Positions 45,801 to 57,600 of a stretch of DNA of 64,000 nt are shown piece after piece. A model generated the notes under the pieces. It searched no databases, was not told where the DNA came from, and saw nothing but the letters and a program-made list of their open reading frames with translations. The DNA comes from Apostichopus japonicus (Eukaryota > Echinodermata > Holothuroidea > Aspidochirotida > Stichopodidae). Made by a program: the position numbers and the translations under genes. Position 1 is the first letter of the stretch. The number at the start of each line of letters is the position of its first letter. The stretch covers positions 17,066,321 to 17,130,320 of the forward strand of contig NC_092578.1 in assembly GCF_037975245.1 (NCBI RefSeq), given 5' to 3'.

Positions 45801-46830
45801 ATTTTTGAAATAGGTAATTACGATAAATTCCGACGACATGAACCAAACCTCGGATATTGGGACGCCCTCTTTCTTTTCTTTCCATCAGAGGCTACCTTCA
45901 AAGTGATGTCGTAAGAACAAATAATATTGAAAGCTTTAATCTTTCTGTACCTTAATCTGTTATATTGATTAATCTTGTTAAAACCTCGATATTTTTGAAA
46001 TTTTTTGCATATTTAGCAAGTTTCTCTGTATATTGAATTTCATCCAATACAACATGTTTTTTCTTCTTCAAAATTATGAATTTCCTCTGGAAAAGCATTT
46101 GTCACTGACTTGCCGTGGATGAGATCATTCATTCTTCTGTTGCCAGATGCAAACACAAAATATCACGAAATTTTATAATTAAAAAAAAAAACAATGTCAT
46201 ATCTTCGTGATACAAAGTGTTATAATGATGCCGTTACGACCAAGGTAATACAGGAGAAAATCCCACCACGGGAATATCCTTGAACGAAAGTAAATTAAAA
46301 ACAAAACACTTTTCTAATTTACCTCTTGGACTGTTCATTTCATTTCATAAAATCTGAGAAACATAGTTCTTATACAAGCCTAAGTATTATTGAATGGTAA
46401 ATAGTAAAGGTAGGAACAGAAGGGAAGGGGAAGATGGTGGTGGGGGGCAAGGGGGCGTCGCTTCACCCTACTTTGAATGGGCTAAGGCCCAATGGGAAAG
46501 TTTTAAATCATTCAGCTGGATCAATTTGCATTAGCAAAAGGATTAGCAAGAAACAATTGATCATTTTCTTTTCATATTTTTCATCTCACGTCTGATGTCG
46601 AAATTTCGAGAACGTGAAAAAGCAACATGTCGATTAAAATATAAATATTCTTTCAGTTTAGAAAGAGTAGCAATTTGGATATAACATTCAATGTCCCATC
46701 TGGTTTTTCACTTTGTGATAGCTTCGTCACCACTGTATATTGATCATTAATTGATTGTTTTGTTTTCATGTTTTCATAACTAGGTGACGAGAAGATCTCT
46801 TGGCAAGAATTCCAAGCTGTGAAGGTCTAA
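42884..46830 (+). CDS. Secreted two-EF-hand protein, family member D (short, no repeat)
   Basis: Coding exons are 42884-43101, 45588-45736 and 46784-46830 (137 aa), with the family phases. Exon 2 starts at 42867 after TTGTTTAG. Signal peptide as in B and C (ARIIICCLVICLAVVFSEA after Met), then CPGTSSQISYSRPGLSPVQF and LYFDIETGVLELRDTPSVPE: a short linker without internal repeats, the simplest of the four. Exon 3 gives HGRDVDSQKNSIFKSI, loop DMNGNQYIEICE, WVEEGGSAINFVAFLSD; exon 4 closes loop DTDGDEKISWQE and ends FQAVKV (Val-Lys where the others have Val-Asn). AATAAA is at 47360-47365. Intron 2 holds a Mutator-like element and a second insertion in the relic exon. Function unknown; secretion and calcium binding are inferred. 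Confidence 0.8.
43248..44326 (+). mobile_element. Mutator-like element in intron 2 of unit D
   Basis: Same family, orientation and exact insertion point as the unit B element, with the same 9-bp duplication CTCCCGGAT (43239-43247, 44327-44335). 1,079 bp, no transposase. Shared by descent, not independently inserted. Confidence 0.85.
44327..44790 (+). pseudogene. Relic variable exon, unit D (split by a second insertion)
   Basis: The relic resumes after the Mutator-like element (CACCGTTAATCTTTCC) and is cut again by about 340 bp of foreign DNA (about 44,351-44,688, containing AAAGAAAAAG runs and ending GACGCCCCTG, hAT-like) before GATAGTGGTACTACGATATT. Only the right border of the second insert looks like a transposon end, so that insert is probably truncated. 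Confidence 0.45.
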
Positions 46831-47620
46831 ATAGCTGCCGGGATGTCTCATGCACTTACTCTTCTAGAGCACCATGGATTGAAGTCTTGGCGTAGCGTAC
46901 TTTTTATATATTTTTTTCCTTCTGTCGGATGTACCGAGTCAGTATTTCTGACACTATAATCTCTGTTTACTATGAATTGGTATAAAAACAGCCAACACGG
47001 ATCGGACACAATTACCCATGCAACTACCATCATAAAATTAGATTTCATGGAAGGCGAGGGAGAAGGGAGGGAAGGAGAGGGGGATCAGTAATTATCTTAG
47101 AAGTGGTTTAAAGGGAGTTCAAAATTAAAACATAACATTGACTACAGTACTTATAACAAAGTTTCTTACAGTTGAACAAAATTTCACTCATAAAAGTGAC
47201 AAACGAAGCCTTCAAAATTTCCAATATAGGAACGGAGGGTGAAGAGGGAATGGGGTGGGGGGGGGGTGTGGTGATTGAGGTGGATGGGATGCCGAGTCCC
47301 TACAGTATGTTTAATTTCTTTTAATCGCATTGAAAACGCTCCCTTTATATCATTTTGGGAATAAAGAATGATAGAATATAGAATAAAAGAAAGAATAATT
47401 GCTCTTTGTTTTCATTTTTGCATTGTTTTATATAGTCGCCCATTGTAGATATATTTGGTACCGCATCTTCGTTTTTAGGACAAGGGGTTGGACAGCGAGT
47501 CAACAAACTCCCCATTCCACTAACGTGATGACACTTTTATCACAAAATATTGATATCAGTATTATAATATATTTATGATTATGATTATTAATATTATCAT
47601 CTAATTACATGAGAAGACGA

Positions 47621-48300
47621 TTCGGAGAACATTTACGCAAATGGAAACCTGAGGTGGCCTGTAATGATATTATACCGATATGACCTCGATAAATGTATGT
47701 CTTCCGGAAAATACCCATAATCCACCGAAAAATTTCCTCCTTACCCACTCCTACGTTTTGACCCACATTTTCGAGAACAAAGTTTGAGAATCAGTGGTTT
47801 ACAGAGCAATAACTGAGATACATAAAAAAAAAAATACATATATATTTTCGGAAAATAAAGATATTGACTTTTGAACATGAGTGAAAATCATTTGACCAGT
47901 TTTTAGCATATATTTGGTAATTATGTAATTAGTTATTATGTAATTATGACCTTCCAACTGTACCGACTGCCACAGTGATCTAGTTAAATTGATATTTCTA
48001 ACTTAGATGCCTACAGAAAACAGACCACTGCAGCAATGACCATCTTTATATCACTCCCCGTCACCCCACCGCCCACCGTCCCACCAGCCCTACCCAATCG
48101 ACCGATCCTACAAACCCTTGCTCGCCGACAGGCCCATAAACAAAGCCCCAACCACAACTACTCCCTATACATCCCCTCCCCGTCCCCACCACCGAATACC
48201 GTCGCCCAAGGCAAACAGGACTCGATAGACGGCGGAAATCACCTTCAATTATAAAGCCTTACAGCGTTATATGTATTCCATTCCAGGTTACCGTATTTCT
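47621..48300. other. Intergenic, no gene seen
   Basis: Non-repetitive AT-rich DNA with a C-rich stretch at 48,050-48,215 whose open frame (Pro-rich, 72 codons) has no signal peptide, splice context or family feature. Confidence 0.6.
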
Positions 48301-48304
48301 TTTC

Positions 48305-48664
48305 AAAACGAAAACTTTCCAGGGACTTGCCCTCGTATATATCACCCCGAACCATACCCCCATATGTAGAAAGATGGTCTGTCTATGATTAATATGACTT
48401 CCGTTTCACACGTACTCGGATAAACCTGTCAAAATCATCAGTTTTCAAAATGTGTTAGCATTGTTATTATTTTTTTGCTCTTTAGAAATGTTAAATTTAG
48501 AATCGGTTACTGCGCATGCGCTCAGTGCTGATTCGCTTCCGTAAAAGAAGATGGCTGTGCTTTAAAACAAACAGATTCTCTTTATATCATTCGAAATATT
48601 TCGACCATTTTCGTCAATTGACTTTACTCTCGACAAGCCTCTTCCAAGTTCCATCAACTGTTTG
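48305..48664 (+). promoter_or_regulatory. Diverged promoter-like block and exon 1 of unit E, with NRF-1-type site
   Basis: AAACTTTCCAGGGACTTGCC and TCGGATAAACCTGTCAAA are worn versions of the block in units A-D. TGCGCATGCGC (48511-48521) is a full NRF-1 palindrome, which the other units lack. The region ends in CAACTGTTTG and donor GTAAGT (exon end 48664), as exon 1 does in A-D. Confidence 0.45.
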
Positions 48665-49072
48665 GTAAGTTAGTTTTTTTCTTCTTTTTTTCTTGTATGT
48701 TTCTTTGTTTTGAATTAGTTTCACGTCTACGAAGACAGACTAGAAACAGTTCGGGATATATTATATTGCTTTGTATTTAACCACTTGGTATTTACAAATA
48801 ATACTTTGTGACGAGATTCTAGTTTTCATTTAATATTTTTCACATGACGATGTACGAACTTAAAAAACGGTAAATTAATCTCAATTTTTTGCATGTATAT
48901 ATAGGGTAATTATGAACAAAGGTTTTAATATTTTGTACCTAAAAGGCCGTGTGTAAATAATGATTTCCGGGACCCTCCGTTTGTTCTCTGGATTCCGGGG
49001 TTGGGGATCCTAGATGCCCCTCCCGTTGTTTATCTTAGTGCAAAAGGTTCCTGTTTGTTCCTATTTTACAAG

Positions 49073-49212
49073 TTAGGTCGTAATGTTGGAAGCCGAAAAG
49101 AATCAATCTTTAAACTTTTTGATGTCAACGGAGACCAATTTATCAATAGCTGTGAATGGACAAAAGAGGGCGGTACAACCAAACACTTTGCTCGCTTATG
49201 GTGACATCGACG
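49073..49212 (+). pseudogene. Broken EF-hand exon 3, unit E
   Basis: The frame reads GRNVGSRKESIFKLFDVNGD, then QFINSCEWTKEGGTTKHFAR, clearly exon 3 of the family with loop DVNGDQFINSCE. It hits a stop (LW, TGA) where a one-base shift would restore YGDIDG at the donor. No acceptor in the family phase precedes it, and no exon 2 or exon 4 was found between 48,665 and 50,300. More diverged than A-D, so it is an older copy. Confidence 0.7.
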
Positions 49213-49327
49213 GTTAGTTTACCTGTGAGAGATAGTTCACCCCATTAATATGAATCGAGTATACAGAACGCCAGGCATACTTATATAATATACGTAGGGC
49301 ATATCATGTCAACATCTGCCTACCCCT

Positions 49328-49694
49328 CAGTGGCGTAAGAAGTTACTTTTGAGTGGGGGGGCTGAAGACTGATGGCCCGCCTGGGGGAGGGGTCTAAGGG
49401 GAGGGGGTGTCCCCCTCCCCTTTGGATTTTTTTGCATTTCCAGGTGGCCTCAGATGCAATTTGGTGCAATATAGCACACTTCAACACCCACTCCATTTTG
49501 TAAACTTAATTTTGTATTTTCACCTGGCCTTAGATGCAATTTGGTGCTCCAAATGAGATTTTTTTTCTCATTTGGAAATGAAAAAGGGGTTTTTTGACTT
49601 GCGAAGTGGGGGGCGGAATGATACTTCCGCCCCTCCACATTTTTCACTGGGGGGGCTGGCGCCCCCCAGCCCCCCCCCGGTTCCTACGCCCTTG
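49328..49694. mobile_element. hAT-type MITE behind unit E
   Basis: Ends CAGTGGCGTAAGAAG and CTACGCCCTTG are imperfect inverted repeats; the 8-bp duplication CTACCCCT is perfect (49320-49327, 49695-49702). It holds poly-G/poly-C tracts and no gene. Confidence 0.88.
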
Positions 49695-49847
49695 CTACCC
49701 CTCCCCTTACGTTTGGGACTATGCATGTTACCAGGGTGTTATAACAACTCCCTGATGTTACCATATATCAAATCAAATGCAGTAGTCCTATCACTTGTAA
49801 ACGTTGTTGGCGGACTTCCATGACTGATGATTGCTATGCAGCACAAC

Positions 49848-49912
49848 TATAGTTTAGACAACAACAAACTTAGTTTAGACAACCAAATAAGTTTTCCCTT
49901 TTCGCGTTCCAT
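49848..49912. mobile_element. Solo end of the 3.9-kb element family
   Basis: AACTTAGTTTAGACAACCAA followed by TTTTCCCTTTTCGCGTTCCA matches the right terminus at 35,740-35,790. No partner end is visible nearby. Confidence 0.7.
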
Positions 49913-50652
49913 AAGACTTTTGCTTTGAATCCACTCTATGACAGATATGAAATCAAGTTGAATTGTTATTTCCGTGCACCCTCCAACCAGTTGTTTACGT
50001 ATTTGCCTAATTCCCACTTTAGTGCGCAAGTTGGAAAATTTGGGTTTTAGTGATAATAAATAATTAACCTTAGTCAGAAGTGTTTTTTTGTTCAAAACAG
50101 AAAGAGGCAATATTTGACTACCTCTTTCAATTGTAAGAAACTCCGTCCCAGTCAGGTCAAGTCAATTGTTAGCAGGTGATAACCCAGGTACGTACTGGTT
50201 TTAGTACTATTCCATAACAACTCCCTGCTATTACTAGGCTACTTTGATAGGCCTAGTTGTACACAATATTGTCACGGTGACTTTGACAAAGAAGGCAACA
50301 GTGGGTCAGTGTAGTATTGTTTCGCTGTTGATATTCCTGGACGACTGTTGAACTAGAAGTAGAACTTCATTTAAAGCTAGCAGGTAGGAAATTCGTAGAC
50401 AATGCTAACCTATTGTTCTACGGTTGATTCAACATTTATATTGTGTTTGTAAGTTGTAACTCCAAGTTAAAAGTTTAAAAAAAACAATCACTCTTGTGTA
50501 CTATAGCGGCTACTCGCTGTAGACTAGGTTGGTCACACTGTATTCTAGTCCGCACTAACCCAAATATTGAACTTGTATGAGACGGAAATAACATGATTGT
50601 TTTTACATGGTGTATTTTTCTTTGTTGTCAGACACAGCTGTTCCTTTTCATC

Positions 50653-53600
50653 ATGACACTGTTATTGAGGAACCTGCAAAAGGCTGTCTCTGTAAATGTA
50701 CCAAAATTGAAGCAAGATGTACAGTCTTTGAGAAGAATCATGCATGTGCAAAGATTTGACGTTGCCGTACTGTGTGTGGACGATAATAAAATACAGGAAT
50801 TGAATAAAATGTACAGAGGAGTTGACAAAGTGACTGATGTCCTCTCTTTTCCTGCAAATGAGGTATGGAAAATTCATTCAATTTTATTATAAAAAAACAT
50901 ATATTTATAAGTTCATTCCCTTAATTCTTTAAAAGGAAAAGTTAGAAAGAAGAGGTACATTCATGATTTAAGAATTGTAAAAGAGGCATAACAACGTCCA
51001 AGCAACCTGGTGAAAATCAGTCGCATTGGAGTGAAACCTTTAATCCCACAATGTCGAAAGAAACAAAACAATGTAGTTTACACTTAAATATGGTAAATTC
51101 ACCCCATGTTATTGCGATATCCTACGATGCCCATCCATAATATGGTTCCCACTTATCTGATTTTAACTCCAAAACAGGTGGTCATTGAGTTGCTTATTGA
51201 TGTGTTTTTTTTGGTTGTCACAGATTCAAGTGCCTGGAAAATTGCCTGATCCATGGAGTGATCTAGCAGATCTTGGGGATATCTTCCTGGGCATGCCTTA
51301 TATATACAATCAGTGCGTTAAAGATGGGACCACGATAGAGGCAGTTCTTCCAGCCATCATCACTCATGGTTTCTGCCATCTGATGGGGTTTGATCATGAG
51401 AACAAAGAGCAGTGGTTAGAGGTGAGAGAGACGGCTTGCTTTAACTGGCGTTGTACCACAGTTACTCATATAATAATGATAATAATAATACATAATTTTT
51501 ATATAGCGCCAAACAAACTATGAAATAATTCTCGTAGCGCTTAACACAATAATAACAATTATAACATATATGCTTTGGTGAAAAGATACGTTTTGAGAGC
51601 TGATTTGAAACCGTTCACAGTATTGCACAATCTTACATGTTCTGGAAGTGAGTTCCACGGTGCACTGGATGCCAACGTTCTCAAGCCGTAAGTCTGTGAT
51701 TTTACTCTATGGATGAGTAACATCAGCGATGAATTAGAGCGAAGTGAGAGTGTGGATGATGGTCGGAGCTGAAGCAAGTTGGTGAGGTAGCTTGGTCCTA
51801 CATTGTGCATACATTTGAACACCATCAGAATTAGTTTGTAGTTGATTGGTTCACATATCGGGAGCCAGTGGAGTTCGATCTTGGTCGGGGTAATGTGATC
51901 ATACTTCCGGGTTCTAGTAACAAGACGTGCCGCGGTGGTAGCATACTCCGTATAAATACCCCATTGACTTAAAACACAATACATCATCAAAGTAAATGTA
52001 GTCTCTAAGCCCTTGGAGAAGTTCTCACTAGCTAAACACTACCCATCACCGGATAGCTGACAAGTTGGCCTTTCAGCACCATCAATTTTCCGTGCCATGA
52101 CTGTGTAGATTTTTAGCTACATGAGAGCCCAAAGTTTTTCGGCACTTGTAAAACAAACCTTTTCACTCAGTAGTAAACAGTTTTTCGTACTCCGCTTTTG
52201 GAAGGCCTTTAGTGGTCCAAAAATTGCCTCAATTTTCCCAATATTTTGCACTGATCACATATGTACTTCCATTCATGCTTGCGAACATCCAAGCCACAAG
52301 AAAACCAGTTTGTGATTGATGACTTATAAAAAAAGACAGTCTTTTGCGAAGGAAAAACACTCAGGTGGAAGATATAGACTCTATATGGATTATGCCACAT
52401 ATGCATACATGCAATTTGCAAATGCAATATGCATATGCAATATGCATATGCATGGTGAACAAATTTAACCAAACCAACTTAATACTTCTCAATGGACTAG
52501 CACACAGTCTATGTTATGGACCTACACAGGGCATACTTGACATATTGTTGTTGAAATATCCTGTAGCAATTTTGAAAGGTCTGAACTGTGACTCTTATAA
52601 GTATTGTTTCCTGTATAGGTCCTGTGTCCCCCAAAAAACTGCTTCACATCGTTTGCTCTTTTATAGCAACTTGACTGTTTTTGCATAGCCTTTTTGCAAT
52701 GCTATATACCAGATAAATTATTCCCATGTTCCCTCCATTCTGAATTCATGCACTCTCTGAGGTCACCAGAGCATAGATAGAAATGTTAAATTGGCATGTC
52801 CTACCCGCTATATGATATCTGATTACTTGGGACTATTTTATGGCACTTGAAGATTTGACATACTGTAATATAACCATATGGGAATTTGAGCTGGAAGAGA
52901 CTCCACATGAAATGTTATCATCATACTATTCTTCCCAAACTTTGTGCCAGCTATTGTTTGGTGATCTTCGTAATTCACCAATGAACTTTTGTAATGCCTT
53001 AATTAAGGGACAGCACTTCCTTATAAGATGAGCAGCCAAACTGGAGTGAAAGCACTATTGTGTTACATTCATAACATTAGTGGATGATAATTCCTGCACA
53101 GTACCATTGAATATCATTAAAAACACATTTTAAGATATTCAGATGATCAGATCCTGAAGAGACTCTTGTCGGGATTATCGTGTACTGTACACATGATATG
53201 GCCCATGTTTTAATGTGGATGTATGTGAGAGGCACCTTAATATGAGGATTACATTGCCATAGCCTACCCGGAATAATTTACTGATATTAACAAAGGCATT
53301 GGAGGTGTCATCCAGTAATTTTCTTGGTATTTGTAACTTGTGGGTTAACAATGATATGGCTTACCATAGTGGAAGATATGAATCCTAAAAAGGACGGAAA
53401 GATTCCTGTTTTAATAGTAGCCTGTATATTGGTAGAGAAAAAACTATTCAACTTTAAAATATAAAATTCATCTTTGAAAAGACAAGTTATCCATTGTAAA
53501 ATCTGTCAAAATAAAACCAAACCTTGATATTAGTTGATGTCATTCCTTAGGTTTGAAAGCTATAAAACATTTTCAGTAAAATTGCCACAAAAAGTCTAAC

Positions 53601-53936
53601 CTTGTGACATATCGTACAAGCTATTCTCCACCCAAACAAGGAAACCATGTGAATAACAAGCTTTGCTACCATCTACTTTTGTGCTAAGTTTTGTTGATTT
53701 TTTTTACAATACTGTCTGATATTTTTAGCATGACTTGCTTGTAATTAAGTCCCGTAGGAATGCACATAATCCAAATTTTACTCATAAATATGAATGAGCA
53801 AGTAATATATTTGTTTACATTTAAATGTTTTTGTTTTAACCTTTTTCAGATGAGAGCCAAAGAAGTTAGCATTTTAGAAAAGTTCAACAAAATTACTGGA
53901 AATGGAAGTACACCACTGGCAACATCCTGGTCTTGA
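50653..53936 (+). CDS. YBEY: Endoribonuclease YBEY
   Basis: Coding exons are 50653-50862, 51224-51421 and 53850-53936, all phase 0 (164 aa, the usual size for animal YBEY). The product begins MTLLLRNLQKAVSVNVPKL, aligning with the start of vertebrate YBEY, which fixes the ATG; an acceptor (TTGTTGTCAG, 50632) just upstream implies a non-coding first exon. Conserved parts are FDVAVLCVDDNKIQELN, DKVTDVLSFP, LGDIFLGMPYI and the metal site THGFCHLMGFDH, with the three expected His (HGxCHxxxxxxH). The family is the UPF0054 zinc-dependent RNase; in animals it acts in mitochondria in small-subunit ribosome maturation. The C-terminus (LEKFNKITGNGSTPLATSWS) is variable in the family. Intron 2 holds a LINE fragment; AATAAA candidates lie at about 54,664-54,675. 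Confidence 0.93.
51472..51990 (-). mobile_element. LINE 3' end (reverse-transcriptase C-terminal part)
   Basis: Minus-strand frame 51990-51559 reads TTAARLVTRTRKYDHITPTK, IELHWLPICEPINYKLILMV and SAPWNSLPEHVR, which is the well-known C-terminal region of CR1/L2-type LINE proteins (NAAARL...HITP...LHWLP...WNSLP). After the stop comes a short 3' UTR with TATATAGCGC-type words and an ATT/ATG-repeat tail at about 51,472-51,492. 5'-truncated, inserted in YBEY intron 2. Confidence 0.88.
52000..52300. repeat. Dispersed repeat, copy 1 (inverted copy at 61,170-61,480)
   Basis: Segments GGATAGCTGACAAGTTGGC and TGGAAGGCCTTTAGTGGTCC find inverted matches at 61,400-61,425 and 61,245-61,285. About 300 bp, non-coding, lying in YBEY intron 2. 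Confidence 0.65.
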
Positions 53937-54069
53937 AAGGAGCCTAGTTGTGGTTGTCATGGTTGGTGATGAGGAACGCAGGAGAGTAGGTTTATGCATA
54001 TGTAGAGTGTGTGCTTTCACATCACCCATTGGAGACAATTGTCTTCCTTCTGTTTACTTTGGTATCCCA

Positions 54070-54147
54070 CTTCATAGCACTCGTACTGACAGTGTGAGCA
54101 GATAAAGGTTAGCAACTGTTCATACTGTCAGTGCGAGTGCTTTGAAG
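54070..54147 (+). ncRNA. Strong hairpin in the YBEY 3' UTR
   Basis: CTTCATAGCACTCGTACTGACAGT-type arm (54070-54093) pairs with 54124-54147 at 22 of 24 positions around a 30-nt loop. It begins 133 nt after the YBEY stop and before the candidate poly(A) signals. Size is compatible with a miRNA precursor or an mRNA structural element, or it may be a short fold-back repeat. Confidence 0.4.
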
Positions 54148-54679
54148 CATGATATGGGAGGACAGTGTGGAGTCGTATTAGCAATGGAAAATTGTTCCAA
54201 CCAGCTGTGGCACATAAGAAGCTGGTTGTCGTCATAACAGAGTCATTTGAGCAGAAAATAGTTTTGTTTATTTGTATAAAATGTCACTCAAGCTATTGTT
54301 TTTGATGTCTTGGGTTCGCTTTTCAAAACAAACATCAACGCTATTGTGTGTCCCACAAAAATTCATTTTGTGCCCTGTGACAGATATCCTTTTTAAATAG
54401 TGATTATGCTGCTTATCAATCATATCTACACCAGCGGGTAAATTTTCCTTTGTTTTACATTCTTTGAACACTGAAGGCTCAAAGATGATCAATTTGAGCT
54501 CATACGAAGTACCTAAAGCTCTCCAGTCCTTATTTTGTAATTTTTTCTTACCTTTTCTTATAATGTTTTGTATTTATTGTTTTCTACATTAATTAGCATT
54601 GGCAGAGAAAGTAAGATACCTTTACATAAAGTGACCTAGAGGTGTCTCGCTTTGTGAAGTGCAATAAACAATAAATCAT

Positions 54680-57600
54680 TTGCTACAAAAACAAAAAGGT
54701 GTTCCTTGTACACTCACACATTCCATTAGCTTGAAATGTTTTTATTAAGTTATGTTGAAAGTTTGTATTTTGTTAGGCTGACAGACCTTAATTGATCAGA
54801 ATTAAATAAAGACAGGAACAAAGGTCAAGGGAACTTTACAACTACTCTGAGGGGGGTAGTGGGGGGGGGGTATGTAAGGGATGTTGAGATGCTTCAGTAA
54901 GGACCACTCTAGCCTGTATGTATCTCGCAAGATAATACTCTGACCAAACCCTGAGGGTTGATCACCTCTGATAGGCAACTGTATTAAAGATAATCAATAA
55001 ATCCGACGATTTCGAAAACAAGGCATCTGGCAAAGTTGTGTAGGAGATAGTTGGAAATAAAAAGAAGCATCATGAGTAGTAAGTGTGCCAGCTGTAATCT
55101 TGCTAGCATGAGAGGAGTGGGATTGGGGGAACTAGGGGGGGGGGGGTTAGGGTGCAGGGGATGGGAGGAGGGTGCAAGGAAGTTAACTACTTCATTTCGG
55201 AAAATGGAGTTCTGTTCATGACAATTTTGTAGCAATTTTGTAGAATTAGACGTTTTACCTTGCTGTGAGGACAGAGGTAGTGGAAGTTCGCGGAGGGGGG
55301 GGGTGGAGGGTGGATGTGGGCGGATGGGGGGTGGTAGGGGTTGAGAGTGGATTCAAGAGAAACTTTTACAGTAGCACAAATACCCATATAAGAAATATGT
55401 TTATCTTCTGCCTTTCATGTTGCCTCAATTGTCTGATCTGAATCATTCGGATTAAGATAGGGTTTTGATTTTGATAAGGGTATCATAACAGTCTTGTCTT
55501 TGGTTTCAATTTTGTATTAAATCTTGTACTTTTTGAAATTCCTAATAACAACTACATCTTGTTGCAAATTAATAGACTGTATTCTTTAAATTATTGGTGC
55601 TATCATCATGCAATTCAAACAATTACAGGGCTTTCTTCCTAATTATCGAATTATGAATAATCTAATCCTGTTATTTATTTCGTTTTCTTATTTTCTGTCA
55701 CGTCCCATAAACTCACAACTTTTTCAATGCACACATATATGTCACATCTTTTCACCACGTGCACGTTGAAGCTGTGACGTTTTTTCGCCTCACCGTGTAG
55801 CCATGCAGTACCCCTCACCTTAAGTCGGTGTAACTGGGTTACATCCAAAGTTAACGGTGTCTAGTGACGTCAGCGTCAGTACAGAAGCCCAAACGTGACA
55901 CGTGGAGACTCATTTTTTCTATTTTTTTTTTTATTTTTAAATTATATTTTTCCAGTTTTTGTTATAATTATGAGATCTCTCCCGATTCTTCATATCACTT
56001 CCGGTTCGTGGTACTGTAAGTAGGTGATTGTTGTCTTAAATATGGTAGATAGGCCTGCACAAACTGGCCTCGGGTCAAAGGTCATAGGTCATGGAGTGAG
56101 ATAAAGGATAAATGTAAATTGCTTATAATACATTTTTTTATGAAACTTTATTTCTAAGATCAAAGTTGTCTCTCCATGTAAACTAATTGACAAATTGAGC
56201 AAAAAATGTATACATTTTTTTTTCTTCTCATATGCACCGAAAATTGATGCAAGTTTTTTATATTTTGCAGTTTATACGCATATATGAATTTTAAGGTATA
56301 TAGAAATTGAAATCGTTTTAATAAATTAGTAATCTTCTTTACGAAGTTTTATGTCTCATCAAAAGTTTTATCTTTGTCAAGCCTTGTAAATGAACTCTCA
56401 TATTTGCATACAGTAATACATATGATGAAAAACACATTTATGAAAAATTTAAAGGAGGTGATGCAAAGTTTTGGGTCGGTGAAACACTGATGTACGCCTA
56501 CTCGCACATGCGCAGATAAAATCAGACTTGTTAGAAGTCGGTACACGTACAGATATTCTGTACAGGCTGACGAAATGGTGCTTCGATTGGGGGAGGGGAG
56601 GGGTAACTAGGGGATGGGGGAGGAGTTATTTAGTGAGTCCGGGGAAATATGAAACAGGTAATAATGTGTACTCTCATTTTCATGGTATACTTACGGACGA
56701 AAATGTGAAGACCATATCAAGGGGCGCCGAGTGACATTATTGTCCCCTGGGACCGACCTGGATCAAAACTGCACCTTGGTCCTATGGTATAGTTACCCGT
56801 AGTCTTTGTCGTGGTGGATTTTTACTCCGTACTCTGACCAGTTTGGGAAATCAAGTATTGATACTAAATTGACAAAGTGAAGTATAGGCGCAATGGTATT
56901 CGCCATTATGACTCTGTACTCGTATACTCGTATCGATTGAGGAGGGGCGGGGGAGGGGAGGGGGGTTGGGGACATAAGAGCCGCAGTATAAACAAGAACA
57001 TATTCTTTATTCAATTGACAGAATTTGTATAAAATAGGTGACAAACTCAAAATTAGGTGAAGTCATTTCAATATGTTACCTGGCAAGAAATCCCATGGAA
57101 GTACTAAAGAGTGGCGGAAGATGATTCTATACGTGTCGTTGTGTGTTTGGAGGGGGGGGGGGAGGGGCACAAAAGTTCTAGGGGTATTATATCACGTTGA
57201 AAGGGAAGGGGGGGGGGGACAGAATGAACTACCACAATGTTCCGCTTTCTGCAACAAGCATCCACTTTTTAATTACACATTTTTTTTCAACTCCAACGCA
57301 CTTTTTCATGTACCAATGTTTAAATTTTTCAACACAAGTCACTTTGTTTTAGAAAAAAAAAATGGATGGTTTCGTAGAAGAGGCTAAATTTTGAACTAAG
57401 CAAATTGAACAGAAACGATGGGGCTACGTTTATAATACGTGACAACCTTTATTCTATCTCTTTTGTCTTATTTATTTTCATAGTAAAGCGCATTGTTACG
57501 TCACTCTATAGATGTATTCAAGTTTGCGCTCTATATTTATATATGATATTTATTAATATTAATAACCTTCAGCTAACGACGTACGTGTTTCATTCTGTAC

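Larger units (their letters stand above)
38691..47620 (+). repeat. Tandem unit D
   Basis: Starts with CTTCATCGGTTTCCCAACCC as at 7,213 and stays collinear with A-C to about 47,620. It carries the large minisatellite in intron 1 and the Mutator-like element in intron 2. Confidence 0.7.

Noticed and set aside
53902-54105. 67-codon frame overlapping the YBEY 3' end
   Set aside because: Shadow frame over the last YBEY exon and 3' UTR.
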